From positions 1-49,457 of the forward strand of contig SCSX01000050.1 of assembly GCA_004297825.1 (NCBI GenBank): a stretch of DNA of 49,457 nucleotides, in the 5' to 3' direction. The DNA is from Spirochaetota bacterium (GTDB taxonomy: Bacteria > Spirochaetota > UBA4802 > UBA5368). A model generated the notes under the pieces. It was given only the letters and a program-made list of their open reading frames with translations, was not told the origin of the DNA and ran no database searches. The position numbers and the translations under genes were made by a program. Shown here in pieces: positions 41,029 to 49,457 of the stretch (positions within the stretch are counted from its first letter, which is position 1; each line of letters starts with the position of its first letter).

Positions 41029-42729
41029 ATGGGAGAGCTTTTTAACAGGTTGTGGAGCCAGCTTAAGGAGGTCTACGGCAAGCTTGACAAGACCAAGCGC
41101 ATCATCGTGATTTCCGTGGCGGCGGTGCTGGTGGTGTCCTTCATGGTGTTGTTCGCCGTCTCCAGCGAAAAATCGAACGTGCTTCTTTTCGCCGACCTTC
41201 CCTCCGAGGACTTCGGCCAGGTCACCAAGAAACTCGACGAGATGGGATTCAAGTACTCGACCTCCGGGACAACCTCCATTTTCGTAGGCCCGGGACAGCG
41301 CGAGCTCATCATGACCCGCCTGGCCCAGGAAAACATGATTCCCAAGGGCATCCCTGGCTGGAAGCTTTTCGATCTCTCCAAATGGACCGAAACCGACAAG
41401 GAAATAAACATAAAGTACATGAGGGCGCTGCGCGACGAGGTCAAGCGCCACATCGAGGCCCTCAAGAACATCGACAAGGCCGACGTTGAAATCGCCATTA
41501 CCGAGGACGATCTCTTCACCAAGAACGAAAACCCGTATACTGCCGCAGTCACCGTCTACCTGGCGCCCGGCTACGAAAAGCTCAGCAGGAAAGAGGTGAG
41601 GGGTATCACCTACCTGGTATCCCGCGCCGTGGGCGGAAAGCTCAAACCCGACAACGTGGTGGTAACGGACGAGGTCGGCAAGATCATTTCCGATTTCAAC
41701 GACGACGACGAGGCCGCGAAGGCCGAATACACGCTTATCGAGTACCGGCGCAAGATCGAGGAGCAGGCGCGCGCCCAGCTGTTAAAGGACATCAAGAAGG
41801 GGCTTGAAAACATCTATACGCCCGATCGCATCCAGGTGGTCAGGCTCAACATGGACTTCAACTGGGACAAGATACAGGAAGAGCGCGAAGAATATTCCCC
41901 GGTCGAGCTCGAGGCCGACAATCCCGAAACGCCGTACAGCGAGCGCAAGTATAAGGACTCACTTACCATTTCCGAAAAGACGACGAGTGAGAACTTCGAG
42001 GGACACGGCTGGAATCCCGAGGGGCCCGCGGGCACCGAGGGCAATAAGCCTGCCGGCTACAAGGCCTCCGACGACCAGTTCTCGAAATACAAGAAGGAAG
42101 AAAACGTTAAGAATCACGTCGTGAACAAGGCGCTCAAGAAGATCCAGCGCGCGCCGTATGACATCAAGGGCATATCCGTGGCCATTGCGATCGACGGGTT
42201 CCAGGATCTCCCGCGCCTCGCCGACGGTGAATACGACCTGGATCCCGCGAAGAAACCGGTCCAGATCGGGCTCACGCGCGAGGAGCTGAAACAGGCGGAA
42301 AACATCGTCAAGAAATCCATCCGCTTCAACGGCGGCCGCGGCGACCAGGTGGCGGTCGAGAACATCATGTTCGACCGGACGAAGGAATGGAACAAGGTTC
42401 GCGAGGAATTCCAGAAGAAGGAACAGCTCAGGAGAATCCTGCTCGCCGCCCTTATCGGCGTGCTCGCGCTCTTCGTGGGAATGGTGCTCTTCCGCTCGAT
42501 AGGGAAGGAGCTTCAGCGCCGGAAGCGCGTCAGGGACGAGCAGCTCGCGCTCGAACAGCAGCGGATGCGGGAAGCGGCCCTGCGCGCGGCCGAAGAGGAG
42601 GGCGTGGACGTGGAGCTTTCCCTGGAGGAAAAGGCGCGCCTGGAGCTCCAGACGAACGCGGTCTCCCTCGCCCGGGAGCGTCCGGACGACGTGGCGGCGC
42701 TCCTGCGCACCTGGCTGGCGGAGGAGTAA
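41029..42729 (+). CDS. fliF: Flagellar MS-ring protein FliF
   Basis: 566 aa. Two membrane helices, one at about 22-45 (IIVISVAAVLVVSFMVLF) and one at about 467-487 (ILLAALIGVLALFVGMVLF), flank a periplasmic part with the FliF signatures PGWKLFDLSKWTETDKEINIKYMRAL, TAAVTVYLAPG and VTDEVGKIIS. The C-terminus binds FliG. It forms the MS ring on which the periplasmic flagellum is built. A run of acidic and lysine-rich residues in the middle fits spirochaete FliF. Confidence 0.97.
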   Translation: MGELFNRLWSQLKEVYGKLDKTKRIIVISVAAVLVVSFMVLFAVSSEKSNVLLFADLPSEDFGQVTKKLDEMGFKYSTSGTTSIFVGPGQRELIMTRLAQENMIPKGIPGWKLFDLSKWTETDKEINIKYMRALRDEVKRHIEALKNIDKADVEIAITEDDLFTKNENPYTAAVTVYLAPGYEKLSRKEVRGITYLVSRAVGGKLKPDNVVVTDEVGKIISDFNDDDEAAKAEYTLIEYRRKIEEQARAQLLKDIKKGLENIYTPDRIQVVRLNMDFNWDKIQEEREEYSPVELEADNPETPYSERKYKDSLTISEKTTSENFEGHGWNPEGPAGTEGNKPAGYKASDDQFSKYKKEENVKNHVVNKALKKIQRAPYDIKGISVAIAIDGFQDLPRLADGEYDLDPAKKPVQIGLTREELKQAENIVKKSIRFNGGRGDQVAVENIMFDRTKEWNKVREEFQKKEQLRRILLAALIGVLALFVGMVLFRSIGKELQRRKRVRDEQLALEQQRMREAALRAAEEEGVDVELSLEEKARLELQTNAVSLARERPDDVAALLRTWLAEE

Positions 42730-42835
42730 ATGCCGGAGGCGGGGCATTTTCATTTGACTGGCGCCGCGACCGGGAAGTATCTTGGTTCCCGGGGGCGCAG
42801 GCCCCGCAGAAACCCGAAACTGTCGAGGTAGGCCG

Positions 42836-43852
42836 ATGCTTCAGTCCAAAAAATCCCAGCTCACGGGCCGCCAGAAGGCGGCCATGTTCCTGGTCTCGCT
42901 CGGCTCCGACGTTTCGTCGGAGATTTTTAAGCACCTCCGCGAGGACGAGATCGAACAGCTTACCTTCGAGATCGCGCGCCTGGACAAGATAGAGCCCGAA
43001 GAGAAGGACAAGGTCCTCATGGAGTTTCAGGAAATGATGATGGCCCAGGACTTCATTTCCACCGGCGGGATCGACTACGCGCGCGAGGTCCTGGAAAGGG
43101 CGCTGGGCACGCAGAAGGCGATCGATATCGTCAACCGGCTCACCTCGTCCCTGCAGGTGCGGCCGTTCGACTTTATACGGCGCACCGACCCGAGCCATTT
43201 GTTGAACTTCATCCAGGGGGAGCACCCCCAGACGATCGCGCTCATCCTGGCGTACCTTGACCCCGTGAAAGCGGCGCTCATCCTCTCGGGCCTCTCGCAC
43301 CAGATACAGGCGGACGTCGCCAAGCGCATCGCGACCATGGACCGGACCTCTCCCGACGTGCTCCGCGAGGTGGAGCGCGTGCTCGAACGAAAGCTTTCGA
43401 CACTCGCCTCCGAGGACTATACCTCCGCGGGCGGTATCGATTCGATCGTCGAGGTCCTCAACCAGGTCGACCGCGGAACGGAAAAGATCATCATCGAGGC
43501 GCTCGAGGAGGAAGACCCCGAGCTCGCCGAGGAAATCAAGAAGCGCATGTTCGTTTTCGAGGACATCGTGCTCCTGGACGACCGCTCCATCCAGAAGGTG
43601 CTCAGGGAGGTGGATACGCAGGACCTCGCCAAGGCGCTCAAGGGCGTGGACGCGGAAGTGCAGGAAAAGATATTCCGCAACATGTCGAAGCGCGCGTCGT
43701 CGCTGTTGCGCGAGGACATGGATTTTATGGGTCCGATTCGCCTTCGCGACGTCGAGGAATCCCAGCAGAAGATCGTGAACATCATCCGCAAACTGGAGGA
43801 GTCCGGCGACATCATCGTGGCGCGCGCCGGCGAGGAGGAGCTGATTGTCTAA
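42836..43852 (+). CDS. fliG: Flagellar motor switch protein FliG
   Basis: 338 aa from the ATG with GAGGTAGGCCG before it; an earlier in-frame start has no support. FliG-N, middle and C-terminal domains are recognisable: LTGRQKAAMFLVSLG, EHPQTIALILAYLDP (the EHPQT motif), and the torque helix region VDTQDLAKALKGV. Acting with FliM/FliN it couples stator rotation to the rotor. Many spirochaetes have two fliG genes; the operon copy here may be the major one. Overlaps fliH by eight bases. Confidence 0.97.
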   Translation: MLQSKKSQLTGRQKAAMFLVSLGSDVSSEIFKHLREDEIEQLTFEIARLDKIEPEEKDKVLMEFQEMMMAQDFISTGGIDYAREVLERALGTQKAIDIVNRLTSSLQVRPFDFIRRTDPSHLLNFIQGEHPQTIALILAYLDPVKAALILSGLSHQIQADVAKRIATMDRTSPDVLREVERVLERKLSTLASEDYTSAGGIDSIVEVLNQVDRGTEKIIIEALEEEDPELAEEIKKRMFVFEDIVLLDDRSIQKVLREVDTQDLAKALKGVDAEVQEKIFRNMSKRASSLLREDMDFMGPIRLRDVEESQQKIVNIIRKLEESGDIIVARAGEEELIV

Positions 43853-44771
43853 ACTTGTTTTCAAGCCCATGGAGATCGTGGTCATCGGTGCCGCGAAGCA
43901 GATTGAGATGCCGGAGAAGTACCAGAAGAACGTCATCTCCGACGAGGAATACAAGGAGTTCGAGGTCGACGAGGCCGGGAACCCCATAGACGTCTACCAG
44001 GGGCCGTCCATCGAGGAGATGGAGGCAGAGCTCGAGCGTTACCGCCGCGAGACCGAGGAAGAAGTCCGGCGCATGCTGGACGAGGCCCGCGAGAGACAGA
44101 AAAAGATCGAAGAAGACGGAAAGGCCGCCGCGTTCCAGGAGCTCCAGACTGCGCGCGAGCAGATCAAGGCCGAGATGGAGCGCCTGCGCATCGAGTCCGA
44201 GCGCGAGATCGAGCGCGGCAAGTTCGAAGCGGAAAAAATGATCAAGGACGCCGAGCTCAAGGTTTCCGAGATCGAGCATGAGGCGTACAAGAAGGGTTAC
44301 GAGGCCGGGCGCGAGGAAGGCTATAAGGAAGGCCAGGCCGAGGTTATGCGCCTCATCGACCGCCTGGGGACCATCGTGTCCACGGCCGTCGACATCCGGG
44401 ACGACATCATGCGGTCGTCGGAAAAGCTCATGACCGAGATGATCCTCACGATCGCGCGGAAGGTGATCAAGGACGAGATCGTGGAACGGCGCGAGGTCGT
44501 CATCAACAGCATACGCGAGGCCATCAAGCGCGTGAAGGACCGCGACCGTATCGATATCCGCGTCAACTTCGCGGACCTCGACATGACTACGGCCCACAAG
44601 GACGAGCTCATCAAGATGATGGAATCGCTCAAGAAGGTGAACATTTACGAAGACTCCCGCGTGGACCGCGGCGGGTGTATCATAGAGACCGACGTGGGCG
44701 CGATCGACGCGCGCATTTCGACCCAGCTGGATGCGATCGAGGAAGCGATACGTAACGCGAACCCGATCTAA
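43845..44771 (+). CDS. fliH: Flagellar assembly protein FliH
   Basis: 308 aa from TTG at 43845, supported by GAGGAGG; it overlaps fliG by eight bases (an ATG eight codons on is the alternative). A long acidic coiled coil (about 50-165, with EAGREEGYKEGQAEV GxxxG-like pattern) precedes the C-terminal FliH/HrpE-type domain (ILTIARKVIKDEIVERREVV, GGCIIETDVGAIDA). It holds the FliI ATPase at the export gate. Confidence 0.93.
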   Translation: MSKLVFKPMEIVVIGAAKQIEMPEKYQKNVISDEEYKEFEVDEAGNPIDVYQGPSIEEMEAELERYRRETEEEVRRMLDEARERQKKIEEDGKAAAFQELQTAREQIKAEMERLRIESEREIERGKFEAEKMIKDAELKVSEIEHEAYKKGYEAGREEGYKEGQAEVMRLIDRLGTIVSTAVDIRDDIMRSSEKLMTEMILTIARKVIKDEIVERREVVINSIREAIKRVKDRDRIDIRVNFADLDMTTAHKDELIKMMESLKKVNIYEDSRVDRGGCIIETDVGAIDARISTQLDAIEEAIRNANPI

Positions 44772-44793
44772 TAGCGCCTAACGGAAAGAAACA

Positions 44794-46200
44794 ATGATAC
44801 GGATTCTCCAGCATGACAAGGCGGAAGTTCTCGCCAAGTACACCAAGATCATCGAAGAGGTGAGCCTCGTCAATTACACCGGCAGGGTCGACCGGATCGT
44901 GGGGCTCACGATCGAATCCGTAGGGCCCGCGGTGCATTTCGGGGAGCTGTGCAAGATTCGCATGGCCAACCGGGAGTACCTGCACGCCGAGGTGGTGGGT
45001 TTTCACAAGAACCGGGTCATTCTCATGCCGATAGGCGACATGAAAGGGATCGTTCCCGGCGCCGAGGTGATCGCGGCCGGCTCTTCACTGATGGTTCCCG
45101 TGGGGCCCGAGCTCCTGGGGCGCGTGATATCCGGGACCGGCAAGCCCCTCGACTCGAAGGGGGAGGTCTTCACAGAGGCGCGGTACCCCGTGCAGGGGCA
45201 TCCCCTGAATCCCCTCCAGCGAAGAATCATCAGGGAACCTCTTTCCGTGGGGATCAGGGCGATAGACGGGCTCAACACGGTGGGCAAGGGCCAGAGGATC
45301 GGGATCTTCTCCGGCTCGGGGGTGGGCAAATCGACGTTGCTCGCCATGATGGCCCGTTATACGAACGCGGACGTGAACGTGATCGCGCTCATCGGCGAGC
45401 GCGGTCGCGAGGTGAGGGATTTCGTCGAAAAAGAACTGGGCGTGGAAGGGCTCAAGCGATCGGTGGTTGTGGTCGCGACATCCGACCAGCCGCCCATGAT
45501 GCGCATACGCGGCGCCTATCTCGCGCACGCGATCGCGGAGTATTTTCGCGACCAGGGCAAGGACGTGAATCTCATGATGGATTCGGTGACCCGTTTCGCG
45601 CTGGCGCAGCGGGAAGTAGGGCTCGCCGCAGGCGAACCGTCGGCGACGCGCGGCTTTCCGCCTTCGGTGTTCTCGCTCCTCCCCCGGCTTCTGGAGCGTT
45701 CGGGGACGCGGGAGGGCGCCGGCAGCATCACGGGCTTCTACACGATACTCGTCGAGGCCGACGACATGAACGAGCCCATTGCCGACGCGGTGCGCGGGAT
45801 ACTTGACGGTCACATCGTGCTTGCGCGCAATCTCGCGCATAAGGGACATTACCCGGCGGTCGACGTGCTCGGATCGATTTCCAGGTGCATGAAGGACGTG
45901 GTCGACGACGAACACAAGGAGGCCGCCGGAAAATTCCGCGAACTGCTCGCCGCCTACAGGGATGCCGAGGATTTAATCAACCTGGGAGCCTATGCAAGGG
46001 GCTCGAATCCATCGATAGACAGGGCGATTGATAAGAAAGAAGAAATGGACGCGTTCTTAAAGCAGGGCGTGTACGAAAAGGACGAGTTTGAGGGAATACA
46101 CGCGCGCCTGCTGGGGATTTTCAAAAAGGCGGAGACCGGGGTAAGAAAGGAATTCGCCGCGGCGACACCGTATTTCGCCCGTCAGCGCACCGTACGCTAG
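44794..46200 (+). CDS. fliI: Flagellum-specific ATPase FliI
   Basis: 468 aa. F1-beta-like ATPase: Walker A GSGVGKST (174-181), Walker B in VNLMMDSVTRFA, the FliI/SctN signature PPSVFSLLPRLLERSG, and a glutamate in ALIGERGREV. It energises chaperone release and export of flagellar proteins. It starts 22 bp after fliH and 43 bp before fliJ. Confidence 0.97.
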   Translation: MIRILQHDKAEVLAKYTKIIEEVSLVNYTGRVDRIVGLTIESVGPAVHFGELCKIRMANREYLHAEVVGFHKNRVILMPIGDMKGIVPGAEVIAAGSSLMVPVGPELLGRVISGTGKPLDSKGEVFTEARYPVQGHPLNPLQRRIIREPLSVGIRAIDGLNTVGKGQRIGIFSGSGVGKSTLLAMMARYTNADVNVIALIGERGREVRDFVEKELGVEGLKRSVVVVATSDQPPMMRIRGAYLAHAIAEYFRDQGKDVNLMMDSVTRFALAQREVGLAAGEPSATRGFPPSVFSLLPRLLERSGTREGAGSITGFYTILVEADDMNEPIADAVRGILDGHIVLARNLAHKGHYPAVDVLGSISRCMKDVVDDEHKEAAGKFRELLAAYRDAEDLINLGAYARGSNPSIDRAIDKKEEMDAFLKQGVYEKDEFEGIHARLLGIFKKAETGVRKEFAAATPYFARQRTVR

Positions 46201-46243
46201 AAAGGGCGGTATCGGTCACCAAGGGTTCGCACGGCACTAGGAC

Positions 46244-46711
46244 ATGAAAAAGTTTAAATTCACACTCGAGAAACTGCTCGATCTCAGGGGGGCCAGGGAA
46301 AAGGAGATCCAGAACGAACTGGCCGGGGTGCTCTCCGTGCAGAACCGGGAGAGGATGAAGCAGGAGCAATATCGGCGCGCGATCCGTGAGCAGCACGAAA
46401 AATTTTCAGGCCGGTTGAAGCAGGGCCGGTTTTCATACGGTGAATCCGTGATGTTTCAGCGCTACATGGAATTCGCGCACATGGTGGTAAAGGACCAGCA
46501 GGTAAAGATCGAACGCCTGGAGCCGGAGATTCAGAAGGTGCGCGAGAGGCTCATAGAGGCCCAGAAACAGCGAAAGGTGGTCGAGCGCCTGAAGGAACGC
46601 AAGTGGCAGGAGTACCAGTACGAGTACAACAGGGAAATGGCGAAGGAAATCGACGACATGAACCAGAAGCTCCATATCAAGAGCCGTCTCGAAGAAGCCC
46701 GGCAGGAGTAA
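46244..46711 (+). CDS. fliJ: Flagellar export chaperone FliJ
   Basis: 155 aa, almost entirely charged coiled coil (KKFKFTLEKLLDLRGAREKEIQNE at the start, as in FliJ). It acts as the stalk of the FliI ATPase and shuttles chaperones. Three bases separate its stop from the next gene, implying coupled translation. Confidence 0.9.
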   Translation: MKKFKFTLEKLLDLRGAREKEIQNELAGVLSVQNRERMKQEQYRRAIREQHEKFSGRLKQGRFSYGESVMFQRYMEFAHMVVKDQQVKIERLEPEIQKVRERLIEAQKQRKVVERLKERKWQEYQYEYNREMAKEIDDMNQKLHIKSRLEEARQE

Positions 46712-46714
46712 CCG

Positions 46715-47371
46715 ATGGTCGAGGACATGTACAAGGTCATGGGGCGCATCCACGAGTTGAAGAAACGCTTCAACCTCTACCGCAAGCCCGCGCAGGCCCC
46801 TGCCCAGGAAAAAAATTTCCAGTCGCAGCTGGACGCGCGTGCGGGGGCGGTGCGCGATATCCGTCCGGCGGAACAGGATCCCGCCGCGGTGAGAGGCGCG
46901 CAGTCCGCGGCGGCCTATCTTCCCGTATCCCGCCAGGAGCAGGTACACCGCGTGCAGGCACCAACCGCGAAGAACGGCATAAACATGGAAGACATCACCA
47001 GGATCGCGCGGGAAAGCGCGACGCGCAACGGCGTCCCCGAGGACCTGGTTCTATCGGTCATCAAGGCAGAATCCGGTTTCAATCCCAACGCCGTTTCCCC
47101 CAGGGGCGCGAAGGGACTCATGCAGCTCATGCCCACGGTGATCCAGGCTCTCGGGGTGAAGGACCCGTTTTCCCCCGAGGAGAATATCGACGCCGGCGTG
47201 GGCCTGCTGCGCGGCCTGCTCGACCGGTACAACGGGGACTACAAGAAAGCGCTTTCGGCCTACAACGCGGGCGAAGGCGCCGTGGACAAGAACGGCGGGG
47301 TGCCTCCCTACAAGGAGACGCAGGACTACGTGAAAAAAGTCATTTCGCAGTACCTGCAGAACAGCAAGTAG
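46715..47371 (+). CDS. Lytic transglycosylase (SLT domain) in the flagellar operon
   Basis: 218 aa. A basic, Pro/Ala/Gln-rich region (1-~88) leads to an SLT domain: NGVPEDLVLSVIKAESGFNP with catalytic Glu119, SPRGAKGLMQLMP, and ALSAYNAGEGAVDKNGG. It should cleave peptidoglycan so that the rod can pass the wall. No Sec signal peptide is visible, so export through the flagellar gate (as for FlgJ-type muramidases) or another route is implied. It sits between fliJ and flbB in the spirochaete order. Confidence 0.9.
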   Translation: MVEDMYKVMGRIHELKKRFNLYRKPAQAPAQEKNFQSQLDARAGAVRDIRPAEQDPAAVRGAQSAAAYLPVSRQEQVHRVQAPTAKNGINMEDITRIARESATRNGVPEDLVLSVIKAESGFNPNAVSPRGAKGLMQLMPTVIQALGVKDPFSPEENIDAGVGLLRGLLDRYNGDYKKALSAYNAGEGAVDKNGGVPPYKETQDYVKKVISQYLQNSK

Positions 47372-47433
47372 AGCCGTGATGCACAGGCGAATGAAAATTT
47401 AATGGGAAAAGCAATAGACGGGAGTGTGACATA

Positions 47434-48033
47434 ATGACTATCACCGGCAAAGCGAAAATCATCTACCTGCTGCTTCTTTCGGTTTTCCTCGTGGTGGTGG
47501 GCTTCTTCTGGCTGGATTATATCGGGCTCATCAACCTTGACCGCATGTTCCACAAGGTGTATTCCCGCGAAGCGCCCAGGGTGATCGATGCGAAGAACGA
47601 CGAGCCCTCCCTGGTGGAGCGCGAGGAATTCGAAAAAGAAAAGCACAAGCTGCGCGAGCGCATTGAAGAGATCGACAAGCGGGAGGCGCACCTAGTCGAG
47701 GCTGAAAAATCCCTGGACACCGAGCGCGATAAGCTTGAGGACAAAAAGAAGGGCCTGGACCTCGAGGCGAGGAAGCTTGAGAACGAAAAAAAGAAATACT
47801 CGGGTTACATGAAAAACGTGCGCGATCTCGCGCAGAAGATCGGGACCATCCCGCCCGACGACGCGGTCGCCATCATGCTGCGATGGGAAGACTCCCTGGT
47901 GATCGACGTGCTCAGGCAGATGGACGCCGACGCGGCGGATGCCGGCCGCCAGAGTATCACCTCGTTCCTGCTTTCAAAGATGACTCCGCGCGAGCGCGCG
48001 AGCCGGATAATGTATCTCATGACGCAACTTTAA
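47434..48033 (+). CDS. flbB: FlbB-like periplasmic flagellar collar protein
   Basis: 199 aa: an N-terminal membrane anchor (about 8-28), a long charged coiled coil (60-130), and a C-terminal MgtE-N/MotE-like domain (TIPPDDAVAIMLRWEDSLVIDVLRQMDADAA). This is the architecture of FlbB, the spirochaete collar protein that organises the motor periplasmic structure and stator. The location right after fliJ/SLT agrees with the Borrelia order fliH-fliI-fliJ-flbB. Confidence 0.88.
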   Translation: MTITGKAKIIYLLLLSVFLVVVGFFWLDYIGLINLDRMFHKVYSREAPRVIDAKNDEPSLVEREEFEKEKHKLRERIEEIDKREAHLVEAEKSLDTERDKLEDKKKGLDLEARKLENEKKKYSGYMKNVRDLAQKIGTIPPDDAVAIMLRWEDSLVIDVLRQMDADAADAGRQSITSFLLSKMTPRERASRIMYLMTQL

Positions 48034-48043
48034 GGAGAAACGC

Positions 48044-48667
48044 ATGAATAACCCCGAAGCAACCACAAAGGCCATGGCGCTCCTCCGGAGCGGCGACGTG
48101 TTCCAGTGGTACGTGATCACACTGCTGGCGCTCGTTTTCTACGTGTACTTCAACGAGATATCCAATAAAAACTGGAGGGGCATCGCCGCGGGATTGTCCC
48201 TTTACATGGTCCACTGGTTTTTCGAGATCATGAACGCGCTCATCCAGCATTTTTCCGGACACGCGCTCTGGACGGCGCCCACGGGAACGGCATTCCTGCT
48301 GCTTGTGGGCGTGGGCGTGGAGCTGAGTCTCATGTTTTCGATCGCGGGGCTCATCTTCAGCAAGATTCTTCCCCCCGACCCGAAAATGAAGATATTCGGC
48401 ATAAACAACAGGCTCGCCATCGCGCTGGGAAACGCCGCCTTCTTTTCCATATTCGAGATCTTCCTGGCGAAGACGCCCGCGTTCGTCTGGGTGTATTCCT
48501 GGTGGGGGGCCTTTCCCGTCTTCGTAACGGTGTACATCCCCTTTTTCGTGGTCTCGATGTACTGCTATGACTGGGCGCCCAGGATACAGAGGACGGTGAT
48601 CGGCACGCTGTTCGCGGTGAACGCGCTCATGCTCATCGTATTTGCGGGTATTCTCGGCTGGATATAG
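48044..48667 (+). CDS. Multi-pass inner-membrane protein of unknown function
   Basis: 207 aa with about six hydrophobic segments (near 20-38, 47-63, 80-110, 125-146, 150-172 and 185-205). AAGGAG lies in front of the ATG and only ten bases separate it from flbB, so it is likely read with the flagellar genes. No family recognised. A terminator follows 28 bp later. It might be an unrelated gene that uses the end of the operon, or an unnoticed flagellar membrane partner. Confidence 0.8.
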   Translation: MNNPEATTKAMALLRSGDVFQWYVITLLALVFYVYFNEISNKNWRGIAAGLSLYMVHWFFEIMNALIQHFSGHALWTAPTGTAFLLLVGVGVELSLMFSIAGLIFSKILPPDPKMKIFGINNRLAIALGNAAFFSIFEIFLAKTPAFVWVYSWWGAFPVFVTVYIPFFVVSMYCYDWAPRIQRTVIGTLFAVNALMLIVFAGILGWI

Positions 48668-48695
48668 TCTCCTTTCAGCACCATCAGATAAATAT

Positions 48696-48730
48696 GCCCG
48701 GCGGCATGTATGCTGCCGGGCTTTTTCTTT
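48696..48730 (+). terminator. Terminator at the end of the flagellar operon
   Basis: 11-bp stem (GCCCGGCGGCA / TGCTGCCGGGC, one G-U pair) with a TGTA loop followed by CTTTTTCTTT. It ends the transcript that begins upstream of flgB or fliF. Confidence 0.9.
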
Positions 48731-48743
48731 ATTGAATTTCATT

Positions 48744-48772
48744 TTGACTTTTGTCGCACTTTGTGTTTTAAT
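48744..48772 (+). promoter_or_regulatory. Sigma70-type promoter of the TMEM43-family gene
   Basis: TTGACT (48744-48749), 17-base spacer, TTTAAT (48767-48772), in an AT-rich spacer; the start codon is at 48846. Confidence 0.65.
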
Positions 48773-48845
48773 TAAGACATTCAATCGCGGATTTGTTTTA
48801 CTACACCAACTCAAAATATTTGGAGAAATAACAAAGGAGGGCGGT

Positions 48846-49457
48846 ATGAACCTGGCGTATAATGATCTTGAACTCGGAGACGATGAGGGAGGAAGTTCCT
48901 CTTCCGGATCCGACAGTATGAGCGAAACCACCGTAACCGAGCAGGGCGCTTTGAGCCAGATGGGCGGCTCGTTCAAGAACATGCTGGTCGGCCTGGTCTG
49001 CTTTGCATTAAGCTGGCCGGTGCTCTATTGCGGGGCTTCGCGCACACACTGGAACAAAATATTCAAAAACGCGGTGCCCGTGGAGCAGGCGAAGGGCGAC
49101 GACCTTGCATACGTGACCGGGACACCGGTGGCGGACGCGATCGGCGACGGCGCGAACCTCGAAAAGGGGAAGTATCTTTCGATCTCCAAGTCCACGGAGG
49201 TCATGGCCTGGGTTGAAAACGTAAAGAGCGACAGCAAAACGGACAAGTCCCTTACCGGTACGAAGACGACCACCGAGACGAAAACCTACTCCTACGCGAT
49301 CGAGTGGACGTCCAGCCCCAAGGACGTTTCGAGCTTCAACCAGGAAAAATGGAAAACCTGGAAGACGAAAAACAACATCCCCGCGGACGTACAGAATCCC
49401 AAAATTGCGGATTCGGAGAAATCGACTTCAATCTATGCGCCCGGCTGCAAAGTGAAC
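48846..49457 (+). CDS. TMEM43-family membrane protein (partial, cut by window edge)
   Basis: 204 codons are visible, open to the window end. GGAGGG precedes the ATG. After an acidic, Ser-rich N-terminus comes MGGSFKNMLVGLVCFALSWPVLY, a membrane helix followed by an extracytoplasmic part with YSYAIEWTSSPKDVSSFNQ. This agrees with the TMEM43 family (PF07787 type), found in animals and scattered bacteria, whose members have large extramembrane domains and several C-terminal helices. Bacterial function unknown. Confidence 0.75.
   Translation, partial: MNLAYNDLELGDDEGGSSSSGSDSMSETTVTEQGALSQMGGSFKNMLVGLVCFALSWPVLYCGASRTHWNKIFKNAVPVEQAKGDDLAYVTGTPVADAIGDGANLEKGKYLSISKSTEVMAWVENVKSDSKTDKSLTGTKTTTETKTYSYAIEWTSSPKDVSSFNQEKWKTWKTKNNIPADVQNPKIADSEKSTSIYAPGCKVN

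Noticed and set aside
42530-43987. 485-codon minus-strand frame across fliF/fliG/fliH
   Set aside because: Antisense to three certain flagellar genes; arises from GC3 bias.

Overview
The window looks like chromosomal DNA of a GC-rich, flagellated member of the Spirochaetota, perhaps near the Leptospirales. The placement rests on a flagellar operon that ends in a homologue of FlbB, a periplasmic-flagellum collar protein known only from spirochaetes, and on several lipoproteins. It is an inference, because no rRNA or phylogenetic marker was searched. Most long reverse-frame ORFs are artefacts of high GC3 and were left out.

Left part (1-18 kb). A minus-strand block holds a lipoprotein, a geranylgeranyl-reductase-type flavoprotein and a tight three-gene DNA-repair-like operon: radical SAM/HhH protein, its TIGR03915-type partner, and an Fpg/Nei glycosylase. 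A plus-strand block follows: a TetR regulator with a clear operator, a 998-aa glycyl radical enzyme (GRE) carrying an extra N-terminal SCP2-like lipid-binding domain, its radical SAM activase, and a DUF362 protein. The gaps in this block are filled with dispersed palindromic repeats. I regard the GRE locus as the most likely undescribed system here. Next come FmdB and DUF2277 small proteins (minus), then a GAF - gap - old-yellow-enzyme operon lying between two copies of a 40-bp palindrome, then a frameshifted MFS transporter.

Middle part (18-38 kb). This holds lipid and acyl-CoA genes (plsC; MarR - nitronate monooxygenase - enoyl-CoA hydratase; MaoC hydratase), an RluA-type pseudouridine synthase, a LEA14-like lipoprotein, a strongly structured gene-free stretch, a secreted HExxH protein next to an alpha/beta hydrolase, an MtfA-like peptidase with a thioesterase remnant upstream, a bacteriohemerythrin, a FecR lipoprotein, the mcsA-mcsB-clpC proteostasis operon, a cardiolipin-synthase-like protein, an EIIA/zinc-ribbon fusion, tRNA-Pro(GGG) and an Ogg2-type 8-oxoguanine glycosylase.

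Right part (39-49.5 kb). A flagellar operon flgB-flgC-(small ORF)-fliE-fliF-fliG-fliH-fliI-fliJ-lytic transglycosylase-flbB builds the rod, MS ring, switch, export ATPase and collar. It is followed by a multi-pass membrane protein, a terminator, and a TMEM43-family gene cut by the window edge.

At least five families of dispersed non-coding repeats are visible (a pair of 28-bp inverted copies; five AACCGC-ended elements; four CCCTCCCC elements; two ~105-bp MITE-like elements; two 40-bp palindromes). Starts were chosen from Shine-Dalgarno position and family alignment recalled from memory. No database search was possible.
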